DNA from: Podospora pseudocomata
Lineage: Eukaryota > Ascomycota > Sordariomycetes > Sordariales > Podosporaceae
Length of the DNA stretch: 64,000 nt
Assembly: GCF_035222375.1 (NCBI RefSeq)
Contig: NW_026946363.1
Location: 2,666,001-2,730,000 of the forward strand
Reading direction: 5' to 3'
Shown: positions 21,350 through 37,322 of the stretch, one piece after another
Layout of the letters: each line of letters starts with the position of its first letter
Position numbering within the stretch: position 1 is the first letter of the stretch
Program-made: the position numbers and the translations under genes
The notes under the pieces: model-generated
Seen by the model: the letters and a program-made list of their open reading frames with translations, nothing else
Database searches by the model: none
Told to the model about the DNA's origin: nothing

Positions 21350-24300
21350 CTACCTCCGTCCCCTAGCCCAACCCTCCACCCTCCCCAGCCCCCCTCTAAG
21401 TCCCAACCCCCGCTCCCCATTCTGCTCCAACCAACCCTCCATCCTCTCCCTATACCCCCTCAACCCCCTAACAAGCGGCATCCGTCCCCCCTCCTCCCCC
21501 CCGACAAAATTCCCCGGATTCAACAACATCTCAAACAACCCCCCCCAAATCTCCGTCTGCCAATACCTCTTCAAGTTCTCCCTAATCCTATACCTCTTGC
21601 CCAGTCCATTCCCATCCCTCACCCCAACCGTCTCGATATACTTCCCAAACAACAAACAATGCACTATCCCCGCCACCCCAAAATACTCAATCTGCCACGT
21701 CCACAGTCTCCCCTCCCTCACCTCGTTACAGTCCTGACTCGTCGTCTTCCAATCGGCCACAAACTGAACATCATCCCTAAAATTCCTCATGTCGATCCCG
21801 CGCCCAAAATCAATCAACGTAATTCCCCGCGAGGCCCAACCCCCGTCACCCGAGGGTTGATACTTCGTCGACAGCGGTGTCTCATCACCGGGAAGGCGCA
21901 AGAGGCAGTTGTCTGCTTTCAAGTCACCATGCATGATTCCCTTGGCGTGAAGAGCCTCCACTGTGCGTAAGAGCTCAATAGTAAAAAACATGGCCAGCTG
22001 CTCGTCCATCACGCCCGAGGCTTCCCCGCGGAAGAGGTTGACCACATCCAGCAGCGTCCCGAAGGGGTGATACGGCAGGAATAAAAAGCATTCATCCTGG
22101 TAAAGGTGAAACTCCAACGCTGGAGACAACGAAGCCGTTGCCCTGTCGAGCGGACCAAGACGGTTGTGCGCCAGACGCATCATGTAAAACTCCCAAGGAG
22201 TAGGCGGAGACTCCATCTTGAGTGCCTCCTGCGGGTAACGCTTGTGATGGGCAGAGGCAAAACGCCCCTTGCCCATGATGGCGTTTTCGTTGTTTTCGTC
22301 ATCGTCGTCGTCGGCGTCGGAATTATTCACTGAAGGGTGGGAGTTGTTGACGAGATACACCGGGGCAAAGGCTCCGGCGCCGAGTTCACGGCGGATGGCG
22401 TATTCCCTTTCTATGCCGGGAAAGCGGAGGGTGACAGACGACCCAAGGTTGGAAGACTTGTCTCCTGTGCTGGAGCGGTTGCCGCCTTTGCCGATTGCTT
22501 TGCAGTACTTTCTTATCTCGGCACTGCGGTCAGACTTCTCGCTGCGGTGGTCGTAAAAGCCATCGTACGAAGTCAAGGGAGGCTGGATGTTCGATAAAAT
22601 CTCGCCTCGGACAGCGGTGTCGACAGGATTGCACTGGGGATCCTTGATAATAGGCCCCTTGCTGTGGATAACGAGCGTCTTGGTTGCCTTGGGCGTCAGC
22701 ACCTTGGTGGCAAGGGGCTTCGACGCCAACGCAGGTCTGGCCTTGGGAAGCAGCGGCTGAGGCACCTTGCCCTTGGGAAAGGCATTCTCATCCTCAAACA
22801 CACCCCGAGCCGGACTGCTGAGCGGTGTCAGATCTTCCCCTTCCTCCTCATCCTCTTCGGCAATCATGTTCTTGTTGATCTGCCTCGACGGGGTCTTGCT
22901 GTGTAGCTCATACCGACCCATATCAGCCGTGACATCAAGCGACATTTCCGTTCGTTCCGTGATGGGAGTCATGAATGGAAGACGGTTGTTAGCCGCCTCC
23001 ACAGGATCCCTCCACGGTCGTCGTGTCGGCACATAGTCTTCAGGGGGTATAGGAACAAACATGGTCCTCGTTCTAGGAGGCTCATCCGGATGATCGTCCT
23101 CTTCCCCATCATGAACATCGATCAAATCGTTCGACTGGTCTTGATGCTGCTTGTGTGATGATTCCGACCAGACACTGGCATTTTCATCACCATCACCATC
23201 GACATCATCCTCTTCTTCCTCCTCCACATCCTCATCGACATCACTGGTTGAAATACGCCTGGTGCCATCACCCATGGTATAATCATCCGACTCATACCCC
23301 CTTTCGTCATCACTATCACCAAGAGGCTTTACCGGCTTGACTTCCGCATTGAAAATGTCGTAGATATCGTCCGTGGCCGCCTTGGTGTGCAGAGTCATAG
23401 TCGGCTCACCGACAGACTGCCTCTTCTTCTTCTTCAGCTTCTTCGGGCCCGAAGGAGAGTCAAAATTCGTTTGAACTGCTTCACCGTCAGCAAATTACCC
23501 CCTTACCAACAATCCCCAAAAATAAACTCACTGGTTTGCGTCTCATTCAATTCCTGCTTCTTCTTTCTCCTCATCGTCTTCTCCCCCTTCGGATAAATCG
23601 GCGCCCCATTCTCATCCAACCTAATCACATCCGCATGAATCGCCATCTTCTGCGGCTTTCCTCCCACATTCCCAGCCCCCGGGAAGCTATTCTCATCATT
23701 CATAAACAGCGTCGACTCATGCTGCTGCTCATCCTCCCACTCAACATCCAGCCACCCCCTATTAGCCGCCCAAATCTCCTCAAAACTCTTCTCCGTCCCC
23801 GGCTCATCAGGCGTCGGATACACAGCCCTCAAGTCCACATAAATCCTCTCCCTTTTCCCACTCGCCGGATTCACAGTAACCTGAACCTTGGTATAGTCAA
23901 TTCGAATGTGCGATTGTGATATCTGCTTGTCCATAGACTGAAGTACATAGAAACGCCAGCAATAAACGGCCCACAAATTAGTCCTAAATTGATCAACACT
24001 TTTGCTTATGTTGGAAAGTTAGGGGGCAGGACCTACCGGATCTCTGAACACCGCCATCTTGGCCCCAGCACTAGGCGGTTTCTTTCCTCCCGCCTTCAAC
24101 GTCTCCCCAGCCCACGGCTTCGGCGCCATGGTGTTCTCCTTTTTTCTTTCGGCCATCGACCCAATCGAGTCCCACCCCTTCGACTCCGGTCCACGAGAGG
24201 ACATGGCCGACGGTTCCGGCGCAGCATCCGCATCCGAGAAAATCGCCAGCTTCGACTTCGCCGGCCTCGCTCCCCCACCCCCAACACCACTCGTCTGCCT

Positions 24301-25041
24301 CGGCGCCTGAGGATCCCTCACCACCGGCTCGGCAGCCCCAAAAGGATCAGCCCTCACTCCAAGCACCTTTCTCTGCGCCGGAATCGCCGGACTACTCGGC
24401 CCATCGCCCTCCTCTTGCGCCGCCCGCCGTTGTTCAAACTCCCCAAACTTCCTCAACAACCTCGCCGCAGGCGTAGCCTCCCTCTCAATCCCCAACTTGT
24501 AAACCTCCTCCGCCTGCGCCCACCGTCCCACACTCTCCAACCACCCAGCATACTCCTCATAAAACAACGCCAACCCTTCCCCAATCCCCTTGCTCGACAA
24601 AAAAACATATCCTTCCCGTTTATTATCCATAAACCACCCCACATACCACAACCACAACCTCAGATACCTCCCATCCTGCTTATACCTTTTGTCATTGACC
24701 AACCCCCGCGTCGCACGCTCCAGCACCCCTAGCAGCCCCGACTCTTTGGTGTTTTGCGCCGAGGGGTAGGCTTCCAGAGTCCACTTTACGTACCGGTCCC
24801 AAATGTCGAGGGGGTCGTCGGACTCGTCAATGTTTTGAATCTCTTGCTCAAAAGAGGCTTTTATTCTGGAGTTTTCACCTTTGAGGTCGTCGAGATTGGG
24901 ATGGGGGGAGGAGGAGGGGCTGCCCCGGGGGGAGAAGAGTTGGGCGAGTTTTTTGGCGGAGCGGCCGGAGGGGAGGGATTGGATGTTTTCTTTGTGGCCT
25001 TCGATCAAGTCAAAATTGACCGAATCATCGTTGTCGGGCAT
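21350..25041 (-). CDS. BUB1: spindle checkpoint kinase BUB1 (MadBub type)
   Basis: Three exons (25041-24037, 23937-23532, 23475-21350) give 1178 residues. The N-terminus has a KEN box at residues 17-19 (GHKENIQ), then the Mad3/Bub1 TPR homology region (DPLDIWDRYVKWTLEAYPS; LWLWYVGWFMD). A second KEN lies at residues 301-303 (ERKKENTMAP). Exon 2 holds a Bub3-binding GLEBS-like segment (KSFEEIWAANRGWLDVEW). The C-terminal kinase has a glycine loop LGAGAFAPVYL, ALKMESPPTPWEFYM, the catalytic loop HGDLKADN and LIDFGRGIDM, so it looks active. It should act at kinetochores to build the mitotic checkpoint complex. Having both KEN boxes and an intact kinase, it combines BubR1/Mad3 and Bub1 roles in one protein. 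Kinase-tail codons are C/T-poor on the coding strand but uninterrupted. Confidence 0.95.
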
Positions 25042-25640
25042 TGTTGTTTGTGGTGGCCGAGACCTCGGCGGGGGATGTTGGTGTTATTGGTAAAGTCGGA
25101 CGTCAAGAAGGATGGAAAAAAAAACAAAAAACAAAGATGGGATATGGCAGGAAAAGAAGTGAGTCAACTGTTGCAAGATGCACTGCAAAGCGTGTCGTGC
25201 CCGGTGGAAAAAGGACAGCGCGTTGGTGAAATTTAGGAGGGGTTGATGTCAGGTCGAGTCGAGGGTTGGTCGCGACCCAATCTGGACCCCGCTAATAAGA
25301 CCCCCGCTGGCTGCTGCTGGGTTTCAAGTGTACAAAATATTTTGGGAGATGGGGGTTGTTGTAGCAACCGAATCGCAGTTGGCGACAGGTGGTGCACAGT
25401 TGTCGGCCAACATGCTACGTGCGAGCAGGGTTAGGGTTGACCATGCTCAACTACCTGATGGGCAACCACACCTATGAGTGAGCAACCCAAGTGGGACAGG
25501 CCCAGTTATGGTGCTCTATGCGCTTCCAGCACGAGTGTCATGATATGTCCAAACCTCCGTTAAGTGTGGTTTTGCCTGGAGGTCGAAGCCAACCTATACC
25601 TACCTGGTACCTACCTACCCGGTACGCCACGATAACATCC
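25042..25640. promoter_or_regulatory. BUB1 upstream region
   Basis: Contains a telobox, GGGTTAGGGTT, at 25428-25438, about 390 bp upstream of the BUB1 start, and a TACCTACC-rich stretch at 25596-25625 just before the broken NLR gene. No coding sequence was recognised. Confidence 0.45.
25428..25438 (+). promoter_or_regulatory. telobox (TTAGGG) site
   Basis: GGGTTAGGGTT upstream of BUB1. A Tbf1-like factor is the known type of binder; use here is inferred. Confidence 0.35.
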
Positions 25641-28031
25641 CTCTAGCTTACGAAAAACACGTTTCGCTGGATATTGGAACCGCCACCACCGGACATTGAC
25701 GTCGATGACGACCCTGCCAATCACTGCTTCTTCAACTGGCTCAAAACCGGGGACGGCATCTTCTGGGTCTCCGGCAAAGCCGGTTCGGGCAAGTCAACCC
25801 TGATGAAGTTCCTCGCCGACCACGAAACAACCCAACCATGTTCGAAGAATGGGCCAAACCATTCAAGCTCCTGACCGCAAGGCACTACTTCTGGGCAGCC
25901 GGCACGCACATGCAAAAATCCCACGAGGGTCTCCTCAAAACCCTCCTCTACGAAATCTTCTGCGCCTGTCCCAGCCTCATCCCCGCCGCTTGTCCCCTTC
26001 ACTGGAGGCAGACCTGTCTCCAACGGACTGAGCAGCAGAGCTCCGAGTGGACAACCCGTGAACTTTCCGAAGCCCTGCACCATCTCGGCCGGAATCAAGA
26101 CCTCCACATCCGGCACCGTTTCTTCATCGACGGCGTCGATGAGTTTGACGGTGATCACCTCATGCTCTGCGAGCTTCTTTCCAACCTCAGCCAGTCCCCC
26201 AACATCAAGCTCTGTCTCTCAGCCGGCCATGGAACGTCTTCACCGATGCCTTTGGCAATAACATTGCGCGCAAGATCAGCATCGAGGATCTCACGCGCGA
26301 GGATATTCTGTACTATGCAGAGAGCCGGCTCACAGAACACCCCAGGTGGAATCTTCCCCATTTCTCACCGCAAGACAAAACCGCCATTATCGATTCAATC
26401 ACCGACAAGGCCCAGGGTGTTTTCCTCTGGGTGTTCCTCGTAACAAGATCAATACGAGACGGTCTAACCAACCTCGACACAATGCTCGTTCTCTAGCATC
26501 GACTCGAAAGCCTCTCCACCGACCTCGAGCGCTTCTTCAAACACATGCTCAACCTCATCGACAGCGTTTACCACCAAAAAAATGGCGAGCTTCCTCAGCA
26601 TATCCGCCCATGCCAAGCAGCCGCTCTACTACCTAACTTTCAGCATGCAAGAGCGCGAAAGCGAAGCCAAGGACTACGCCCTCAAGATGACAATCTCCCC
26701 AACCTCCCCGCCGAAGAAGAGCAGCTATACGATCGGTGCCGACGCCGTGTCAATGCCATCTGCGGGGGGTTGCTAGATGTAAAGGGCACCTCAGTCGAGT
26801 TCCTCCACCGAACAGTCCGCGACTTTTTGCTCACTCGGGAAATGAACAACTACCTCAGTTCGAAAGCGAAACCAGGGCTTTCCACTCCTCTCTCCACTCT
26901 GCTGGCTTACACAGCCTGCTTGAAATGCAGTGCACCACCCACATCGTCTGACTCTGCCTCCTTGTTACGAACGCGTCTCCTCAAGGTCTCTCGTATGCGC
27001 ACGAGGCGTTGGAGGACGCGGAAGAGACAACAGTCGAGCTGCTCGATGATATCGAGAATCTCTTCGCCGCGCCATTAGAAGACGGTGAAGATGCCATGGA
27101 GTGGAACCTGCTCAAACCGGCCGAGTTCAACGGCGATACCACCATCGGAGACGATGTTGCGTCGGGAAACGAGGCATCCGATTTCCAGTTTCGAAAAGAG
27201 GTCCTCCGGACAGGGGCGGCAAAGTATGTCTCGAGGAAAAACAAACGACAGTTTGTACTACTTTGACGACTTGAAGGAGTGGCCGCTTTGCTTGGTCGTT
27301 GAGGAACAGCAGTGGACCGAAGGTCATCTGCAAGTGATCCAGTGTCTGTTGGAGGCCGGCAAGGATCCGAACGAGGGGCACGGCGGGTGGAAATCGCCTT
27401 CGCCTTGGACAAAGCTTATTCAGTGGACCTGCCAGGAGGAATACAAAGGACGACTTTTGGAGAGCAGTAGGAACGGACTTGTACTTGGCGTTTCTGCATC
27501 ATGGTGCGGCGAGGAATGCTCGGGTTGAGTTGTTTAGGTTTGCTGAGCCGGCGGTATTGGATGCGATGAGTTGTTTCATTGAGATGTTGTTCGCGCGACA
27601 TGCGAGACATTCTGATAAAGCCTTGCGAGTATTGGAGGCGTTTCTCGACCTGTCAGCTGGCGTAGATATTTCTGATGAGGTGCTGATCACTTTGTTTGAG
27701 GGAGTAGGCAAAATCAGGCCCAGAGCAACGAAGCCAGATCGGCTTTCTATCGAAAGATCACGGAAATGGTTGTGAATACTGGGGCGTCTTTGGGATGGGA
27801 AATGTCCTTTTTACTAGAGAATATACAAAAGGCATTTCCCGGCGTTCTTGGGGTGTCTATTCTTGCTGTGATCGGGGTTAGAGATGATGGACAACCGGTT
27901 ATCGTCCCTCCTAAGAGGAAGGCTGAAAAGGAAGGGGACTTGTGGGAGAGGACTTTGAAGCGAACCAAGCGGACTATAGAGGAGGGGTATGGCCTTCAGG
28001 AGCCATCATGTGATGGGTTGCTGGACCAGTA
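25641..28031 (+). pseudogene. broken NACHT-domain NLR gene
   Basis: The stretch encodes, in pieces spread over all three plus-strand frames, a fungal NLR-type protein. In order: a segment typical just before NACHT (FRWILEPPPPDID), a P-loop (VSGKAGSGKSTLMKF, coding near 25765-25810), a Walker B-like FFIDGVDEFDGDH near 26120-26160, the RPWNVF segment, a winged-helix-like region with HRTVRDFLLTREM, and a C-terminal part to 28031. At least six frame breaks and one in-frame stop separate the pieces, and no N-terminal effector domain or ATG-started exon was found upstream, so the gene is dead and 5'-truncated. Fungal NLRs of this kind are known in non-self recognition. The pieces remain easily readable, suggesting fairly recent decay. 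No intron pattern explains the breaks. Confidence 0.85.
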
Positions 28032-28478
28032 GTGACACATAAAACTACCACCGATCGCCTCGAGGCAGGTGAGAGAATCAACATGCTCCACAGGCTCAGG
28101 GTAAATAATCACCGATCTCCGGTAATAGACTGTAGTCGAGTCTTGGATATGTCTAGCCCTGCAGCCTGTCAAATGTCAGCCCTTTTTGTGGAGTTACATG
28201 TCATGGCCGGCAAACCACGGCAATAGGCGAGAACCTTGAGAGGTCATGCCGGCAATGTGGTCCACGATCACCCCGCAAGTTTCCGAAAGAGGATCCATCC
28301 AAGCTTGGACTTTGAAAAAGAATTCACATTGGTATTTCCCTGCTTTCTAAGGCTTCGTCACCCTTTTCATAAGTCATCTCAGACATCTTTTGACCCGAGG
28401 TAAACCTGTTACCAACAAATCACCAGACCCCGTCCCTCTGGGTTCCGATTCCCCCCGAGGCATCCCACCGCGTCCACC
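28032..28478. other. gap between the NLR remnant and enolase
   Basis: About 450 bases with no gene; presumably the 3' untranslated region of the minus-strand enolase gene. Confidence 0.45.
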
Positions 28479-31841
<3,363 letters not shown>

Positions 31842-34800
31842 ATGTTCCGTTCTTGCGTTGCAGCACGGCCAACAGCCAGCCAGGGAGCCCGGAGACATCT
31901 AGGACTTGCACCGTTGAGAAGAACAGCGCAGAGTTTTACTTCACGGTATGCAACTGGAAGGTCGCCTCTGACGGGACCCGCTCCCCCTTCTAGGAAGTAC
32001 TAAGGCCCAAGCGGATTTGCTAAACCACCCCGCAGTCACTCATCATCACCCTCATCAGTCTCAGTCTCACCACTGCGGTCTTACTCTGCCACTTCTACTG
32101 CTACTGCCACCCTCACTTCGAAAACAACAACTTCCACTTCTCAACGCCCTCTTTTGACCCAGCGAACAGCTCGCCTAGCAACTCGTCCACCAGTCCGGCA
32201 CTGCTCATACCGCCGTCACAACATGTGCAGAACTCACGCCCAAGCCGATGTGGCTAGTGGGGTCAATGTGGCAGCTCGTGAGCTGCTCCCCACCAACGTC
32301 ATCCCACGGCACTATCATGTTACTCTCGAGCCCAACTTCAAGGACTTCACCTTCGACGGCACTGTCGTGATTGACCTCGATGTGGCCGAGGACTCCAAGT
32401 CCATTTCCCTTCATACCCTTGAGCTTGACGTGCACAGTGCCACTGTCAGCTCCGAGGGGCAGACTGTCAGGTAGGTTCCATACCCCGCCAACAATGCTCG
32501 TTCCGCCCCTGAATGGGCCACCAAAGCTCACAATAAACACAGCTCCTCGCCCAAGATCTCATACAATGAGACGACCCAAGTCACCACGTTTGACTTTGAC
32601 AATGAAGTCCCCAAAGGCAAGAAGGCCCAGCTTGAGATCAAGTTCACTGGTCAGCTGAACGACAAGATGGCCGGTTTCTACCGTTCGACTTACAAGAAGG
32701 AGGACGGTTCCCAGGGTCTTCTTGCCGTCAGCCAGATGGAACCTACCGATGCTCGCCGCTCTTTCCCTTGCTTTGACGAGCCTTCACTCAAGGCCGAGTT
32801 CACAGTCACGCTCATTGCCGACAAGAACTTGACCTGCCTCAGTAACATGGATGTTTCTGGCGAGACAGAGGTCCAGTCGAAGCAGACCAATGCCGCCAAG
32901 AAGGCCGTCACCTTCAACAAGTCACCACTCATGTCCACATACCTTGTTGCTTTTGTTGTTGGTGAGCTGAACTACATCGAGACCAACGAGTTCCGTGTCC
33001 CCGTCCGTGTGTATGCTCCCCCTGGCCAAGATATTGAGCATGGTCGCTTCTCACTCAACCTCGCTGCCAAGACTCTCGCGTTCTACGAGAAGGTCTTTGG
33101 CATCGAGTTCCCCTTGCCCAAGATGGACCAGATCGCTATCCCCGATTTCGCCCAGGGCGCCATGGAGAACTGGGGTCTGGTGACGTACCGTGTTGTCGAT
33201 TTGCTGCTGGATGAAAAGGCCAGTGGCGCGGCGACCAAGGAGCGTGTTGCTGAGGTTGTTCAGCACGAGCTGGCTCACCAATGGTTTGGTAACCTTGTCA
33301 CTATGGATTGGTGGGATGGCTTGTGGCTCAACGAGGGCTTCGCTACCTGGGCCTCGTGGTATTCCTGCAACATCTTCTACCCCGAGTGGAAAGTCTGGGA
33401 GACGTATGTTGTCGACAACCTTCAGCGCGCCCTGTCTTTGGACTCCCTCCGCAGCAGTCACCCCATTGAGGTGCCTGTCAAGCGAGCCGACGAGATCAAC
33501 CAGATCTTCGATGCCATTTCTTACTCCAAGGGCTCTTGCGTCCTGCGCATGATCTCAACCTACCTTGGCGAAGATACCTTCCTGGAGGGTGTCAGACGTT
33601 ATCTCAAGAAGCACGCCTACGGCAACACCCAGACCGGAGACCTCTGGGCGTCTCTTGCTGAGGCCAGCGGAAAGGGCGTCGAGGATGTTATGCAGGTGTG
33701 GACCAAGAACATCGGCTACCCTGTTGTGACCGTCGAGGAGAAGGGCAACAACACCGTCAAGCTGAAGCAGAACCGCTTCCTGCGCACTGGCGACACCAAG
33801 CCCGAAGAGGACAGGGTCATCTATCCCGTCTTCTTGGGTCTCCGCACCAAGGATGGTATTGACGAGTCGCAAACTTTGAGCAAGCGTGAGGACACCTTCA
33901 AGGTGCCCAACGACGACTTTTTCAAGCTCAACGCCAACCACACCGGTCTGTACCGCACCTCTTACTCCCCTGAGCGTCTCGCCAAGCTTGGCGAGGCTGC
34001 CAAGAACGGTCTTCTCAGCGTGGAGGACCGCGCCGGTATGATTGCCGATGCCGGTGCTTTGGCCACTTCTGGCTACCAAAAGACGTCTGGAGTCCTGAAT
34101 CTCCTCAAGGGATTCGAGACGGAGACCGAGTTCGTTGTCTGGAACGAGATCATTGGTCGTGTTGCCTCAGTTCAGAGTGCCTGGATGTTCGAGGACAAGG
34201 CTGTCCGCGACGGCCTGGAGGCTTTCCTGCGCGAACTTGTTAGTGCTAAGGCGCACCAACTTGGCTGGGAATTCTCCGAGAAGGATGGTCATATTGAGCA
34301 GCAGTTCAAGGCTATGCTCTTCGGAAGTGCTGGTCTGTCCGGGGACCAGAAGATCATCGATACGGCCAAGGAGATGTTCAAGAAGTACATGGCCGGTGAC
34401 CGGTCTGCTGTGCACCCCAACATTAGGGGCAGCGTCTTTAGTATGGCGCTGAAGCACGGTGGCAAGGAGGAGGTACGTTGTTTTGTCCCCTATTGTCTAT
34501 GATGCATGCTGACTGTGTTGTTAGTACGACGCCGTCCTCGACTTCTACCGCAAGTCTACCAACAGTGATGAGCGCAACACTGCCCTGCGCTGCCTCGGCC
34601 GTGCCAAGGATCCCGAGCTGATCAAGAGAACTTTGGATCTCCTGTTCAGCGGTGAGGTCAAGGACCAGGATATCTACATGCCGACTGCTGGTCTGCGTAG
34701 CCATCCCGAGGGTATCGAGGCCTTGTATGAGTGGATGACGCAGAACTGGGAGAAGCTTGTCGAGAAGCTCCCTCCTGCGCTGTCTATGCTCGGTACCATG

Positions 34801-34998
34801 GTGACTATCTTCACGTCTAGCTTCACGAAGAAGGAGCAGCTTGCCAAGGTTGAGCAGTTCTTCGCTGACAAGAGCACCAACGGATTCGACCAGTCTCTTG
34901 CGCAGAGCCTGGACGCCATTCGCTCCAAGATCTCCTGGGTCGAGCGCGACCGTGAGGATGTCGCTGCTTGGGTGAAGGAGAACACGAAGAGTTCGTAA
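31842..34998 (+). CDS. APE2: M1 zinc aminopeptidase with optional mitochondrial leader
   Basis: Four exons (31842-31945, 32036-32470, 32543-34472, 34525-34998) give 980 residues from the first ATG. The first about 97 residues are Arg/Ser/Thr-rich with almost no acids (MFRSCVAARPTASQGARRHL at the start), as in a mitochondrial presequence. A second in-frame ATG at 32223 gives an 883-residue protein starting MCRTHAQADVASG, the size expected of cytosolic Ape2/Aap1-type enzymes. Motifs in long-form numbering: GAMEN at 385-389 (substrate N-terminus), HELAH at 421-425 and E444 (zinc). The C-terminal half is the ERAP1-type helical domain. It should remove N-terminal residues from peptides. Which start is used, and whether both are, is open. 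Confidence 0.92.
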
Positions 34999-36226
34999 AT
35001 GTCGACACGAGGACTATGAAGAAGATGGTTAGCCTGACGAATGGATGAGACAGGAATCAAAAGCATTTCAAGTCATCTCTAGACTGGAGCGTTGAGTTGG
35101 AGCTGGCTTAAGTCATCATGGTAGACATGCAGACATAGAGTGCTGGCAATGTAAAATATAGAGACAACTACACCAAAAATATCAAAACATTTTGACAAAC
35201 ATGGCCTCGTTGACCCCCACTTACTTTGATATTCTGCAGTTCGGAGATATTGAAGAGGTATCATGTAGAGCAGACGATCTGCGCAAGTCGCAGATCTGTA
35301 AAGTGCTCAAAGTGGAAGCTGTCAACGAGTGGCTCTGGAGCTCTCGGGCTTTTGAGAGGTATTGGAAGGTGAGGTAGTGGTCGGAGCTCATGGTCCGTGG
35401 TTCTCACTTGTCATTACTCTCCATCGCCCTGGATTGCGAACTGGTCCTGCGATTGTTATTTGACTCGATCTGGAAACCGATATACAGGTCAGGCCAATTT
35501 TCTTACCGGATTTTTATGATGAAGATCAATTCAAGCAAACCTTTATGCGCATCTTATCAGTTGTCGTTGCAGTCAAGATAAAGCATGGGGGGAGGGTCGA
35601 AGAGAATGGACCAATAAGATCATCACAAATTCTCCGGCCGAGCTATGTTTCAACCCCCTACCACCCCCCCTTTTGCCACGCCATCACCCCCATCCCTTGG
35701 CTCTTGGGCTCTGGCTGTATGGAAAAGCAAGAAGGTTTCATAGTTTTCCATTACCACCAACCCCTCTGATGGCAAGGGGAGTTTGTTAGTGGGATGTTAC
35801 AGATCGAACGGTTGATCATCGCCGCTTACCTGGAGATCTCCGTAGTTCGGTGATCCCTGGTATGGCATGGGTAGTTGTTGTGAAGGAAAACCACCCGGTC
35901 CCCCCCGGGTTCTTTTTGGACCTGTATCTGTTCATCTTACATCCTCGAGTTCGCCATTTGCTTGTTCTTCCGACGGCATCCCACGAATCCTTTTTTTGTT
36001 TCGGGGTTTGGGTCAATCACCGATGCTGGCATCATTGTTCTTTTCTTGAATCCTTTTTTTTTTTTTTTTTTTCGTTTCTTGCCGGCTGGGTCTGTGGCCT
36101 TTTTTTCCCCTTTTGGTTTCTTTATCTTCCATCTTGTCGTTGTTGTTGTTGTGGTTGTCCATCTCCAGCCTTTTGAAGAACTACCCCGACAAGCAACGAC
36201 AGCTTCTCCCACTTGAGCGGCAAAGG
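34999..36226. other. intergenic region before the secreted protein gene
   Basis: About 1.2 kb with no recognisable gene. It ends in a T-rich leader including a T run at 36054-36072, probably the 5' leader of the secreted protein gene. Confidence 0.45.
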
Positions 36227-36834
36227 ATGTTCCCCAAACTCTTCACCACCACCCTTGCGGTCCTCCTCCTCCTCACTTTCTCCCCTCTCGGCGCCCTCTC
36301 GGCCCCTACTACAGCGCCAAAACCCCGCTGGTTCGAAACTTATTCTCATGTTGCCCGCCGCGCGATAGTGCCTCAGTCGTATTATGAGGTGCTGCATATC
36401 CGGAGACAGCAGTACGCCCTTGCCAATCCGAGGTCTATAGTCAAGGATGTTGTCTGCCTGGACAGAAAGGCGTATGTTCTCCCCCCCTCCCGCCCCTTAT
36501 CTTTAGTTGGTGTAGGTGGCTAATAAACTGTAGGCATATTGTTGCTCATGACGAAGCCGCTGCCTCGCTCCAGATTTGCAACGGGAGTATGGCTGGCACG
36601 GGCAGAGGTCAGTACTGCCAGGACGGGCTGAAGGCAACAGAAGCAAAGGTCGGGACGGCAGTTTTTCGGCTGAAGAGCGTGAACGAGAGGCAGAGTATCA
36701 ATGTTAGTAGGGAGAGGTGGCAAATGTGTGTGCAGGCGGCTAGGGAGGCTTGTCCTACGGGCGGGTTGAGGGGGGTTTGTCTTGGGGCGGCGAGGTGGGG
36801 TGGGAGTGTTGGGTTTGAGTTGGGGAATGCGTGA
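36227..36834 (+). CDS. small secreted cysteine-containing protein
   Basis: Two exons (36227-36471, 36534-36834) give 181 residues. The first about 26 residues are a clear signal peptide (MFPKLFTTTLAVLLLLTFSP, then LGALSAP). The mature part has six cysteines, in VVCLD, QICNG, QYCQD, WQMCVQ, EACPT and GVCLG, which could form three disulfides, and no membrane segment or GPI signal. No family was recognised. Size, signal peptide and cysteine content match fungal small secreted proteins, some of which are effectors or antimicrobial proteins; no such role can be claimed here. The downstream frame stops at LGNA, with no sign of truncation. Confidence 0.75.
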
Positions 36835-37322
36835 GCTTAGGGGATGTGAAGGAAAATAGAGATATCTCTTTTGTGATTTTGGACAGGTGTTGGATGCGGT
36901 GAAAAGTTCGTATCACAAGTCGAGACTTTTCCATATGCTAGAAGAATTGCCAAATTTTCAAATAAATGACCCTTGATTCTCGAATGGTATTGGGTTAGTC
37001 TCGTCAGCATAGCTTAAAAGCAAAGGGGTTGGCGAGGGTTAGGGTTTAACGTGGTTTTGCATCGAAGTGGTCAAGATTGGGGAATCACATGACTTGGTGT
37101 CACTCATTAACGCGTCTCATCGTCCTGTCGCCTTCGAACTGGTTTCGCAGGCTCTCATCTCGTCCATCAACTCACCACCCGTTGTATTCACCCGTCAACC
37201 TTTTTCATCAAACTGCTGTACATCGATTTACATAATCGACTTAACATTTCATTGTATATCGCCCTCACTCTCACCTTTTCTTGCAAGCAACAACACCATC
37301 GACTCCCACCTCTGACCACAAA
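36835..37322. promoter_or_regulatory. upstream region of WSS1
   Basis: Holds GGGTTAGGGTTT at 37036-37047, 276 bp before the WSS1 start, and a pyrimidine-rich leader. No gene recognised. Confidence 0.45.
37036..37047 (+). promoter_or_regulatory. telobox (TTAGGG) site
   Basis: GGGTTAGGGTTT in the WSS1 promoter; the Tbf1-type binder is inferred. Confidence 0.4.
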
